A DNA stretch of 64,000 bases, from contig WBMZ01003014.1 in assembly GCA_013400975.1 (NCBI GenBank), forward strand, positions 124,001 through 188,000, given 5' to 3'. Of this stretch, positions 1-10,813 are shown piece by piece. The notes under the pieces are model-generated. The model worked only from the letters and a program-made list of their open reading frames with translations, had not been told where the DNA came from and searched no databases. The stretch comes from Atrichornis clamosus. Its lineage: Eukaryota; Chordata; Aves; Passeriformes; Menuridae. The first letter of the stretch is position 1. Each line of letters opens with the position of its first letter. The translations under genes were made by a program, and so were the position numbers.

Positions 1-482
1 GAGTGCTGCTGCTTGAATTCACAGCGTAAGGAAAAATCCAGATTTTACAACCTACCTCGTGATGGGAATGTGATTGCTTTTATAGTCCATATCTGCTTCC
101 TATTACCTGTCAGCTACATCAATGCAGTTTTGTGCACTCCCTTCAGAATACCCACCAAAATAAGCTACAAATAACTTCACTTTTTCAGGAGGAATAAAAA
201 CCCTTCCACTTAGCTGTAGTACGGCTTGTCGCTAAAGCCATTAAGACGTTGGGTTGTTACACTGTAACTCTGCTGGATACAATTTGAAACACCGACTTTT
301 CCAGCTTTGTCGCTTATTTCATATACATGATCGCAGGCACAGAGTTAAACTCAGGCTTAATGTAATTTGACTAGAAAATCCACTTAAATTGTTCACAGAA
401 TAAAAGATTATTTCAGAACAAGGTGTCTAGACAGCACTCCTACTTAATTTTCAGTGAGATTATTCTAAGTCCACTTCCACCA
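1..482. other. AT-rich non-coding stretch
   Basis: No open frame, RNA gene or repeat family is recognisable here. The sequence is ordinary AT-rich vertebrate-type DNA leading into the CpG-richer patch that follows. Confidence 0.6.
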
Positions 483-770
483 CTCATTCCGGGGATTTCC
501 ACCACAAGATTTTGCTGCTTTAAAGGCGGCGTCTACACCGGGTCATTATTCTGATTGTTGATGGCAGAGGCCGGTGCTGCTTCGCTAATCTGAACCCTGC
601 CACGTCCGGATGTTTGCACTGCTGGAGGTTATTCCAGACTGGAAGTGGGTGGGTGGCCCAGGAGCCAGGAGCAGCTCCGTGCCTGTCGGAGCCCTCACCG
701 CAGCCCCACCGCCGGCCGGTCAGGGGCTGACCAGCGCGGAGAGCAAACAGGCGCACCCTAAGCACTGCAC
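483..770. other. short CpG-richer, GC-rich patch
   Basis: About 16 CpG dinucleotides by hand count fall in roughly 290 bases, against strong CpG depletion on both sides. They include clusters such as GGCGGCG near 525 and CCGCCGGCCGG near 710. This is near the lower limit of what is usually called a CpG island. Short open frames occur on both strands (520-765 minus and 610-846 plus), but GC-rich sequence has few stops and neither protein is recognisable. It could be an orphan CpG island, an alternative promoter, or just a local GC excursion; the sequence alone does not decide. Confidence 0.35.
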
Positions 771-3700
771 ATCACTGATGAGGAACACCACGATGGTTTC
801 CAACACACAAGGAGACCCCGCACGTGTCACTCCTTCAAGGAGATAGTTTGGATCTCAAGCAGCCCAGCACTGGTGCTGTGAGCTGGCCAGTGCCAGAGCT
901 GACAGGCAGCGCCTGCCGGGTGTAGGCATTAGAAACCTATGACTCCTGCTTTGTGATCCTGATCAGAAAGCAAACTGATAAACAGAGCACTGCTCTACCC
1001 AGTCCCACTCTCCCAAGATCTCCGTTACCCCAAGCATCATGCACGTGTCTCCCTGGAAACCAGTGCACTGTGTCCTGTGCAAATAATCCTCTCCACACTG
1101 CGTTTGCAGAACCAGGTCCCAGGTGCCTGCATACAGGACAAGTAAGAGCTTTTACTCTTGCAGGGCACTTCTAGTAACTGAATTCAAGCAGGAAAAGTCA
1201 TTAACATATACACACAAATGCATTTTCTAAGAAACCTATGAAACCTAAGAATACAGCAGCAGTAAGGGACTCAGGAAAGTTTTCCCTTCTTCAATTTATG
1301 AATCTGTCAAGACACCTCACAAAGGAATTGTGACTATTGTTTTAGAGATCATTTGGGGGCACTATAATTACAATACAAAACCATCTGCTCTTGGGGAGTG
1401 CCTAATTACTCTGTGTCAAAATGAGATTAAGCTTGAATTTCCTTCCATCTCATTCTAACCTTAGTGTGAATTGATAATCCAGATCATTAAAGAGAAGCAC
1501 TAGCCGATCTTATAAGAAATAGCTTTCTTCATTTGTACTCCTTTAAATGAGTTGCTGTTTCCTAGGAATTATCATGGAGTCATCTCTACTAAATCACAGT
1601 GCTCCTCTGTGCTGAGTCTCTTACCAAATCACCTTCTGTGTGGAGGGCGCCCCGCACCAACCTGGCCCAGGAGCCAGCGGCACTGCCGGCATATCCCTGA
1701 CTGCAAGGGAAAGTTTTATTTCACTCCTGGGGTGGGTGCTTGAGAATTTCTTTATGAAAATTCTTATGAAAGGCTAGATTTTAAAAGTAAGCCTCTTCAT
1801 TAAACCTCCAGTTGCCTAAATTTGTTCCTGGTTAGGCTTTAGGCAAACACTGCCTTTTGACACACTTCCCCCTAAGCACCTTCCTGCAGATTCAGAAAGT
1901 TCTTCTTTATCTGCCAATGAGAAATTAGTTTTATTGAATCTTTCCACACCCGTAGCAGATGACTTTCAATATACTTCAAAATTTTATGCCGAAATAGGCT
2001 ACTACAACACACAAATTACTGTGAGAGAAAAAGAAGAAATTCAGTTCCATTCCTCTCACCTTCTACCTTTCCCTTTTGTCTCCACTGTCTCCTTTTCTTT
2101 AGCACCTTCACATTTAATTTCTTCTTCCACTAGTACAAATAACAATTATTTAATTATTTCTTTGCTACTTCTGTGCATTGCAGTTGGTTTCACCATGGGA
2201 AGAGTACGAAATGGTTAAGAAAGGTTTACTTATTTTAAATAGCGTCTCTGGAAAAAGTTTCTGTTTGCCTTAATGGGAATGGGGATCTGAGCACCACAGA
2301 ATGCAATCATTTCTCATCTCTCAAGCAAATTGGAATCATGACCTGACAAACTCTTCATGCTGCTCCCAGTGTTGAGGGTGCTCAGGGTGGCAAATTCAGC
2401 CCTGTCTTCAGCAGCCTTAATCTTTAAAGAAAGTATGTGACAAGTATGCATTTTAAATGTGCAGTTTGACCTTGCATAAGAACAAAGGTTAGAGAGGTAA
2501 AATGCAATAATTTAAGAGATTTTTCCTCTCAAGGACTGTATGCTCTCTCATAAATCTGTATATACTAGTAAGACTCATATATCACTCCCAGTGCAATGTA
2601 CAGGACAGAATTAACTGTAATCCTTGTTTTTTCTTTTAAAAGATGCCAGATTCACAGCAGTAGTGAGTGATAACCTCTCTTATCCACACCTAAGAATTTA
2701 CAGAGCATGCAGTATGTTTTTCTTTATAACATTTCATTAAAATCCTTAGCTTTGACCTGTAAGAAACAGCTCTGAAGGTGAAAAAGTAGTTTTATCTCCA
2801 CATCTGTTCTTCACAAAAGTGACCTAACAGGAAGGTGCAGCAAGGATGCTAACTGTGGGAGGAAGACAACTCCAAGGGAAGGGATTATTTTCGGTATGTA
2901 ACACCAGTGAGCTGGACTAGCCTATCAATGCATTTCAAAATCTTTAGAAAAGTGTTTGCCCTCAAAATCACCTTGAAATATCATGGCCTTCACTTCACAT
3001 TCACATAAGGAGCTTAAAACTTCCTTATTCCTAATTAATTGCTCTGGCAACTATGAATATGTAACTTTTCTCTGTTGTTTGCTTTAGCTGCTGCTGAGGT
3101 GAACTTACAGGCAAAATAAAATAGCAAAATATATTTGCAATGTAAAACCATTATATGCATTTATTTTATCAAACTATTTTTTTCTAAAGTAAATCTTTCT
3201 AACTAATTAAAATATATATTAATATATAATATTCACATTGTTGTACACAACGTATTTTGATTTTATGATAACAAGTAAGATACATTTGAAATAAATACAG
3301 AGAGTTTTCATGGATTATTCTACGGATGATTCCATATTAAATACATAATACACTGCTCCCGAGAGTCTTAGAAAAATGTATCTTACTTTTGCTACTGTCC
3401 TTACACACAGAATTCTGTACATTTTAGTGCATTCACACAACTACACTTTCCTCCTAAAGAAAACATAAAAATAATTGCATTTTTTCTCTCACTACAGCAA
3501 TTTCCATTGCAGACCTCACTGTTACATGGAAGACAAAGTTATGCTCCCTACAAGGAACAAGATGAGCTATTAGCCAGAAGTGGCAGGACCTGCCCTTGCA
3601 TCTGCTGAGGAGAACGTGCACGTCCACCGAAAACTGCCATTTGTGCCTGCCTTGCACAACGAGCACAAACAGCTTTATCCAATCAACCTTTGCTTTATCT

Positions 3701-3779
3701 GCCTTGGGGTTGGTTGTTCATATGCATCTTGCACATTTCCAGAGTATTGGCAGTGCTAACGGCACTCCCAAAACCAGAG
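771..3779. other. AT-rich non-coding stretch
   Basis: There is no supported gene. The longest open frame, 94 codons at 1934-2218 on the plus strand, has low-complexity serine, leucine and phenylalanine-rich content typical of chance. A block at about 1330-1440 carries several TAATTA or CTAATTAC-like homeodomain cores and could be a regulatory element, but this is weak. From about 3100 to 3240 the DNA is extremely AT-rich. Confidence 0.5.
3213..3228. repeat. 16-bp perfect AT palindrome
   Basis: TATATATTAATATATA reads identically on both strands. It lies in a very AT-rich segment and is probably simple-sequence DNA. Confidence 0.7.
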
Positions 3780-4075
3780 ACGGGATGGTGTGGCCGTGCA
3801 CCGAGACACCTGGCAGCACAGGATGTCAGAAGTGCATCCCACGGCTCAGCGGAAGGGCAGGCGCTCTGCCTTGGATGGCCAGGCTTCACTCGGACACACG
3901 GCGGATGCAAATGTCAGCAGGAGCTCTGCACCTTCCCGGGAAAGGAGCACAGCGGCCCAGCCCCCGTTAACATTTACACAGGGATGACTGCGCTGCCCGC
4001 CCCAGCCCTGCTTCTGGCCCCGGGATGCTCCCTGCCTGAGCTCTGTGCGCCGGGGACCACGCAGGCTCAACGAGA
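3780..4075. other. CpG-richer, GC-rich patch
   Basis: About 19 CpGs by hand count fall within roughly 300 bases, flanked by CpG-poor AT-rich DNA. Overlapping open frames occur on both strands (3596-3970 and 3690-4115 plus, 3846-4070 minus), but they disagree with one another and match no family I know, so they are attributed to low stop density. The patch is directly followed by an octamer and a TATA-like sequence, which makes a small promoter conceivable. Confidence 0.35.
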
Positions 4076-4085
4076 AGGCAGCTAT

Positions 4086-4118
4086 ATTTGCATATTCCCA
4101 TCCCCACTGCCATAAATA
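4086..4118 (+). promoter_or_regulatory. octamer plus TATA-like box (candidate core promoter)
   Basis: A perfect ATTTGCAT octamer (POU-factor site) sits at 4086-4093. CATAAATA, a TATA-like sequence, sits at 4111-4118, about 25 bases downstream. An octamer a short distance upstream of a TATA box is known from immunoglobulin variable-region and histone H2B promoters. If it works here, transcription would start near 4140-4150. No recognisable gene follows, and both motifs are frequent by chance in AT-rich DNA. Confidence 0.15.
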
Positions 4119-7100
4119 CAGGCTGTGCGAAGAGTCTGGGAGTGGCTCCTCGGAATCAGAACGTTCGTGCTGTGCAGTGGCAAAGTCAAAAGTGTGCAGA
4201 AATGTTAAGTGAATTTATGAGCTGTAAATGGAATGGGATCTGTGTGAAATTTTTATACGACATTTGCTATTCACTGTGTTGAGCTATTTTGTCATTTTAT
4301 GATGTATCTGTGTTATACATAGAGGCAGCACACGGAGTACATCAGAAACACGTACTAGCCCATAGATTATTTTGCAATCCAAGGGGCTTCTGACATCACA
4401 GTGCTAGTAAGTTAAAATAACATGGCTGTTCTGAACTTTCAGACAACAGCAATTTCTATTTTTCTTTCTCTTCTCCTTGCATTAAGGCTCTGAGCTGACA
4501 TTGTGGAATCACTGCGGCAGGCTGGGAATAACGACGCACAAGGCAGAGAAACCAGGGAGAGCGCAGGGACAGAGCTGGGCTGCACTGCCAGACAGAACCC
4601 TGCCAGTCTGTGTGCCCTGAGACAGCCACAGACACACAGGTTTGTCCCACAGGACTGGCAAGCCCAGGAGGAGTCAAAAAAATAAATGGCAGCTAACGTA
4701 GATTAAGTACTGATCTCATGATATTATTTGTGAGTGACTATTATTCACACCAAAATGAAGGCAATCACCACAATAAAGTGGTAAATTTTTTTAGTTCAGT
4801 AGATGACAGCAGCACAGTTCTATTTATTCAATCAATTTGATTATATTAACTATTGTTCATCCAAAATAAGAATTCAGAATGGCCTTTTATAATACCATGA
4901 GCTAAAAGGAGAAAATTGCACAGAATTGCCTCCCTTCCTGACCCAGCACATCCCCATATCATCCCTGCTGGGGACAATATCTCTCTTTTTCTCTCATCCT
5001 TTTTATGCTGGGGATGTTCTCTGCCTCTCAAGCTTTGCTTCTCTCACCTCTGTAGGTGCTTAGTGGCAACTTCAGTCCTCTGATTCTCTCCCTAGACCTT
5101 CACAGTACAAATCTTTTGCTTTTGTCTAGATGAAGCCTCTGGAGCTTTCCTCAGAGGCAAGGAGAAGCTGTAGCATGATGCAGTTCTACTGTTAAACACA
5201 ATTCAAAAAACATACAAGGGAAAAAGGACTCAAGAACATGAAGGAAACAACAGTGTATTTCTGCTGCTTGCTTTGCAATCTTGTCAGAGTAGGATCTGAA
5301 TTCTGGTCAGAGCCTGACTTTTTGCACAGCAATTTATTTTAAATTGAGCACAGTGAGCCAACTCTGTGCGTTTATGAATGCACACAGCTTTCACAATCTG
5401 CCTGAGCAGCACAGAGTGGGTGGGGAGGCCTGCTGGGGAGACATCCAGCTCACGGGAGGCATCCCAAGCAGGCCAGGAAAACACGGATAATGCCTGCACT
5501 CTCATGGGAACGTCCATCTCCTCTCCAACAAATTCATCAAGAGCATCACACTGTCAGTCCCAAGGGTATCTTCATCTGGAACCCTCAATAAATCCAGACT
5601 GAAGGCAAACTCCTGTTTGAAAACAGACACGTTGGACTGTAATGAGCGGAGTCTCAAGGCTGCAAACCGAGCCCGTGCTAAAATCAGGAGATGATGTTAA
5701 ACGGAGGGAAGGTCCCTGAGAGTGCTGGGGGCTTTTGTTTGATTCTGAGAACCCTCCACTTCCTCCGAAAGAAGTTTGAATTGGGAGTACTCAAACCACA
5801 CAGGACCTGACCTTTTCTCAACTAAAAGTGTCTCCACACATACACATCTTAAGCCAGGGTTGGCTGTAGGACTTTTGTAAGAGGCTTATTTTTAAATGAC
5901 CAAGGGACACAGCTCAACAGCAAACATTTAAAGTTATCATAATTACACAATGGTCTGGATGGAACCTAGGACAAACAGAAGGTATGTCATTGGAAGAAAA
6001 TCTCAAAAAGTTTTGAAAGATACATTTTTCTCATAGTTTTATCAAGATTAATTTTCCCTGAAAAATTCATCCTAATTTACCCCTGGATCTCTTCATAAAT
6101 CTGGTTTATTGGAAAGTCATCCTAAATTATTTTCAGTGGTTCATCATTTCTCTCCCCAACAATGGAGTGAAACCATTTTAAAAAGAGAGAAAAGCCAGAA
6201 TTCTGCGGTGGGAGTAGGAGAGAAGCTGGCTAGATGCCCCTTTATTTCCTTTCCTATTCACGTCTGTCTTGCTACATATTAAAAATACTTCTCTGTCATA
6301 TGTCTTTCTTTCTGATAAAAGGAAATGTTGAGAAAGAGGCAGAAGCCAGGACCCCTCATTACAAAAAGGTGCATTTTCAGAATAAAACACAGCAGAGGCT
6401 TCTTTTTTTTCCCTTCTATCAGCTGCACAGACAGCTCGCAGCTCCCACACCCTCCTGGGAAACCCTGCTATCACATACGGTAGCAGATGGCAAAAAGCAT
6501 CATTGCAGCTGACCCTGTATCTCAAATTCTGGTGTCCAACACGACCTCCTGGGGTTCTTTCCTGATCTCTGGCCTTTACTTAGGTAGGCTGATAAAGACA
6601 GTAAGAATTTGGGCTTAGCTAATTAGTTTTTGAAAAGATTTCATCAGAGAGAAAGAGAAATGAGTGAGATTTGTTAGCTCTTCTGCTTCACATTACCAAG
6701 TTATCCTGTCACAGCTTTTTGACCTAAGGAGGAAGCTCTGCAGTCTTCTTTTCTTTTCTCCAGTCATTGTATCAATCACGTCTTGGAAGATTAAAATTTA
6801 ATAAAGACCAGCGCCTAAAAAAGAAAACCCTGAATAACAGAGCAAATAGAGCAAAAGACTGAGCTGTCTTTATTCAGGAGAATCATCGAATAGGGTACAG
6901 CCGGCTGACCACAAGGCACACGGAGAGAACAGAGGCCAGCACCCAGGTGTGCTACCCAGTGGGGATGGCCAACAGGCACGGGGACAGCAGGGGCAGTCAT
7001 TACAGGGAGCTGAGCTTGGCTGCCCAGGTCTGGGGATTCAAACAAGCACGCCCTGCTCTTTTCAGCCAGTTGTGCACCTCTGTGACCCCACATGTCTTTG

Positions 7101-9300
7101 GGCAAGCTGGGCTGATTCAATACAGAGGAAACATCTTCCTCTACTCCCAGCAAGCCAGATGTTCTTGGGTGTGTGAGCTTTATGCTGATACCCCAAAGCT
7201 AATGGCGGCGCTCTCCAGCAAGGTAAGACTCAACCTGTGGTAGCTGAAAGGGGTCACCCAAAAACTGGAGATAAAAAAACTGCATGCCTTGGAAGTCAGT
7301 GAAAGATTGCCACCAGTAGAGCAAAACCATGGTAAAGTCTATTTCTGTTAATAGACATATACTTGCTCCTACCCACATTTTTATTTCTTTTCCTCTTCTG
7401 TTGTATCTCTCTCTGCTCCAGAGGCCACTGCTATGTTCTTTCTAGGAGATGATCAGTTAAATCAGTAGATCAACAATCTGTGAGGAATTCCCAAAGCAAA
7501 GGAAATTCTATTGTGGATTTCATGGGCATTTATCCCATTAATATTTTCGCCAGCCTTCAGGAGCACCTGGCTCTTGACACATGAATAAAATCCTAAATGC
7601 AGTTGTGCAGTCTCCTGGGTGGGTGGGGAAGAGGAGGGATGTCCCTTCAGTGGGGTCTCTGCAGGCCCCAGGCATGCTCAATTGTGGGATTTGATTGCCC
7701 TCATTACAGCACTTGGTGTAGCTGCCTCTGACTGCAGCTGCAACATCACAAAGGCCTTTGTAAAACCCTGAGTTTGTTCCTATGATCTCCTGTGGTGGTA
7801 AATTATAGTATGAATACACAATGTGGCAGAAAGTAATAATCTTGAGTAATGTAGCTGATCTTATTGCTCTTTTATTTCATTAAAGCGTATTCCTGTGAGG
7901 CAAGGGACGGGCTTTCAGCTCCTGGGAGCAGATGCTCACGTCCTAAAGCTAGACCTGAAATACTTATCATGAAGACAGAGGCCATTTTCACAGTCTGGAC
8001 CCAAACAAGGAGCACTGTTGGCACCTGTAGTTCAGAATCACTTCTATTCCAAAATAGATATATAAAAGAAGAGCAGTGCTGGTTTACGGTCTGGAAATTT
8101 CTTTTCCTTATCGTGCCATCTCCTCCCTCTGCTCCCACAGCCCCTGCTGAGTGGTGCTCAGCAGAATTTTGCTCTCAAAGGTCTCCCTGTTTCTACTGGG
8201 TATTGATATCAAGGAATGCATTTTTCATTCCCAGGGCGTGTAGAAAAGGTTATTGCGTGTTATCCCGTGAAGTGTACCCCAAGGCCAGATAGACTGACCT
8301 CACTTTCCATGTTCCTTCCCTTCCAATTCAGGTACCAAGGGGGCTGATCTAAGTCCTTCCCCTTCCAACTGTCTCCTTATTTTTGTTTTCCAAATTTACT
8401 AAAAGCCTTTGGGAAATGAATCCAATGTTCATACGCAAACTTGCTGGAGAGCAAATGCAGGGCTTCCCTCTGCCTTGGCAAATTTGAAATTTGGTAGAAA
8501 TTTATTTAAGCCGTTGATTGGGATAAGATGGGGCAACAGTTATTGAGGATCACTCAAAGAGAGGGTCTATTATAAAAAATACATAGATATATTTACTGTG
8601 TATCCAGTTTTCTATCACCATGCTCAGAGATTTCAGGACATATTGGATAAATTATTAAAGTTTGATCATACATTCTTTACTTGAAAGACTCCAGCTGAAA
8701 AACTGTGGTTATGGACAGGTACTAAGGTAAAAAGTTATTTTACTTCAGACATTGAGTCATCTTGTATACATATATGCATATAATAAATATTATATTGGGA
8801 AAAATTTGGACTAAATTTGGTAAAGGAGATGGCAAAAAAGCTAGTTGAAAGAGATCCTGAAGTGCTAATGTATTAATGTAACATGTACACACATTATAAT
8901 TTTGTGACCCCTTTGTGGTAATCTAATCCAAATTGAATTCTGAAAATAATATTAATTTATACAAAATAGGAAGCCTGCATAAATTCTTTGTAGGAGCAGA
9001 AAGCTTTATTTAGCTAGCTGATTAAAGGATTTTGTTCTTTAATCTAATTTTTATGTGTTACATCCCATTAGTGGGTTCTTAGGGAACAACTCATTTTAAA
9101 TATATAATATCAAATAAGCTTCAGGTTTGACAAGCCATTGACTATACACAAGATAAAAAGTAAGTATTGAGAAGAACGAAAAAATTAGCAAAGCTTAAAC
9201 TCCTTTATGTATAACTTACTTATTACAGTAGTATTGAGAAGGAAAACAATAATTATAGTGGCTAATTCCCCTTAGAATAATACAGTTTAGTGAACTAACT
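4119..9300. other. non-coding stretch without recognised genes
   Basis: This region is a mosaic of AT-rich DNA and moderately GC-rich segments, for example 4460-4680, 5380-5600 and 6880-7240. Open frames of up to 142 codons (7864-8292 plus) occur, but none has a recognisable domain and several overlap frames on the other strand. A GCAAG-GTAAGA donor-like site lies at about 7218-7228. A good acceptor-like pyrimidine tract ending in CAG lies at 6744-6763. Neither gives a recognisable exon. Confidence 0.5.
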
Positions 9301-9693
9301 TCTCATGTGTGTGCAATATTGCTCTCTACTGGCTGCTGACTGGATAGGAAGAGGCAAAGTTTTAACCAAAGGAAACTTCACGTGGTCTATCAAGTCCTGA
9401 CTACCTGTCAGCTGGGAAACACGTTCCTGAGAGGTTTGATCACACAGCAGCAGCCAGCTGACTTTCAGGGCAGTGCTGGATATGCAGCTCCTTTATTGCA
9501 AGCCCCCTTTTAGAGCATGGACTGCACCAGCTGGGCTTTGTAGCACCTGAGGATTCAATGGGAGCAGGAAACAACCATTACGGAGCAAGGCAGGGTGACT
9601 CCAGCTCCCCTCCCTCATGGTGACCTCCTCTATCCAGCCAACCTCCTGCCGGGAGGACAAGGACACCCTTGACTGACAGCCTGGAGTGGCAGT

Positions 9694-9721
9694 AAAAAAT
9701 AAAATTAAAAAAAAAGAAAAA
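9694..9721 (+). repeat. A-rich tract with AATAAA (possible retroposon tail)
   Basis: A 28-base, almost pure A tract (with two T interruptions and one G) includes AATAAA at 9698-9703. It follows moderately GC-rich sequence at about 9330-9690 with no open frame. This could be the tail of an old retrocopy on the plus strand, but I recognise no parent transcript and see no clear target-site duplication. A plain A-rich simple repeat is equally likely. Confidence 0.3.
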
Positions 9722-10283
9722 TCTTTGCTAGAGTTTTAAAAGACTACAACTGCAGTATTTGCTACTTTTGAAAAGCAGTTTAAGGACCAGTCAAATTCCG
9801 ACCCTCAAGGTTTACCTAACCCGCCCCAGAGGACTCTCAGGGTTCATCCATTAATACAACTTTACTTCAGATTTCTGCAGAGATGTAAGGGAAGAGAGTG
9901 AAAGGAGCTGGCAATGTCACAGAAAATTTCATAACGTTTTCTTGGTGTCTCCCAGATCACTTTCTTGGTCATGTAGAGCATTTTGATGTCAAAACCAAAA
10001 TGAACACTGATAGCAGTGAAGCACAGCCAAGGTTCACAGTTCTTTTTTCATTTTTATTTTCATCAGCCAAAAAAACCTGTTGATAAAAGCCATTGACTTC
10101 CTACTGACTGCAAATTTCAGCAATATACAGCTGAACCTGCTACAAAACTAGACTTACTCAAAACAGTCAAAGAGCAGAAATTAAAGATTTTAAAAGGTAG
10201 TGTGAGAAAAAAACCCCACATATCTCACTGAACATCTCAGAGGGCCTTGGTCTTGGCTGAGGTGGTGATGGAGGTGACTACTC

Positions 10284-10813
10284 TTGCTGTTTGATATTTT
10301 ACTGTGTAACTCTAAAGCTAAATCAAGAAGGAAACCAAGTGGACTCCTCCAAATGGCAGGTGACAGAGACGGCCTTTCTGAAAAACAGAAGTCGTGTGTG
10401 AAGACAGACACAGACACGACGAAAAGTGAACGTCTTGTCTCAGGAGACATAAAGGAAATATGGCTCTGGAAAGGGTGGAGCCAGTTCAAGAGAGGACACA
10501 GAGGGTATCAGACAAGCAGCTCCTGTCGGCTGCCTCAGAGGCTGGCACCTCACAGCCTGGAAAGGCCGGACGGATCTGAAGCATCACGTGGCTACGCCTT
10601 GTGAGAACGGAGTAAACGGAAGGGCTGGTGGGGATGAAGGTAACCTTACAAGAGAAAAATAGATCATTTCAGGGAAAGAAACGCAGGAATTTCAGGCCTG
10701 GAAGTCTACAAGCTGTCCTGGATGAACACAAGCTGCTCACTTCTAATAAGAAGGTCAGGGGACAGCAAAAGGAAATTGAAAAACACGATGCATTTTTAAT
10801 GCTTTTAAAATAA
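10284..10813 (+). other. purine-rich stretch with two successive open frames
   Basis: On the plus strand a 106-codon frame (10284-10604) is followed by a 61-codon frame (10628-10813). Both have lysine, arginine, glutamate and serine-rich translations because the DNA is purine-rich. The first has no standard ATG with obvious context, and neither matches a family I know. A 99-codon frame covers 10190-10489 on the other strand. The pattern fits a compositional bias or a decayed retrocopy better than a gene. Confidence 0.2.

Noticed and set aside
3596..4115. Two overlapping plus-strand frames of 124 and 141 codons
   Set aside because: They overlap each other in different phases and a minus-strand frame across the same GC-rich patch, with no recognisable domain.
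7864..8292. 142-codon plus-strand frame
   Set aside because: An opposite-strand frame covers much of it, and the translation shows no family features.
8305..8375. Two CCTTCCAA-like words resembling the CR1 3' end
   Set aside because: The ATTCTRTG octamers and the rest of the CR1 terminal motif are missing; in pyrimidine-rich DNA such words are common.
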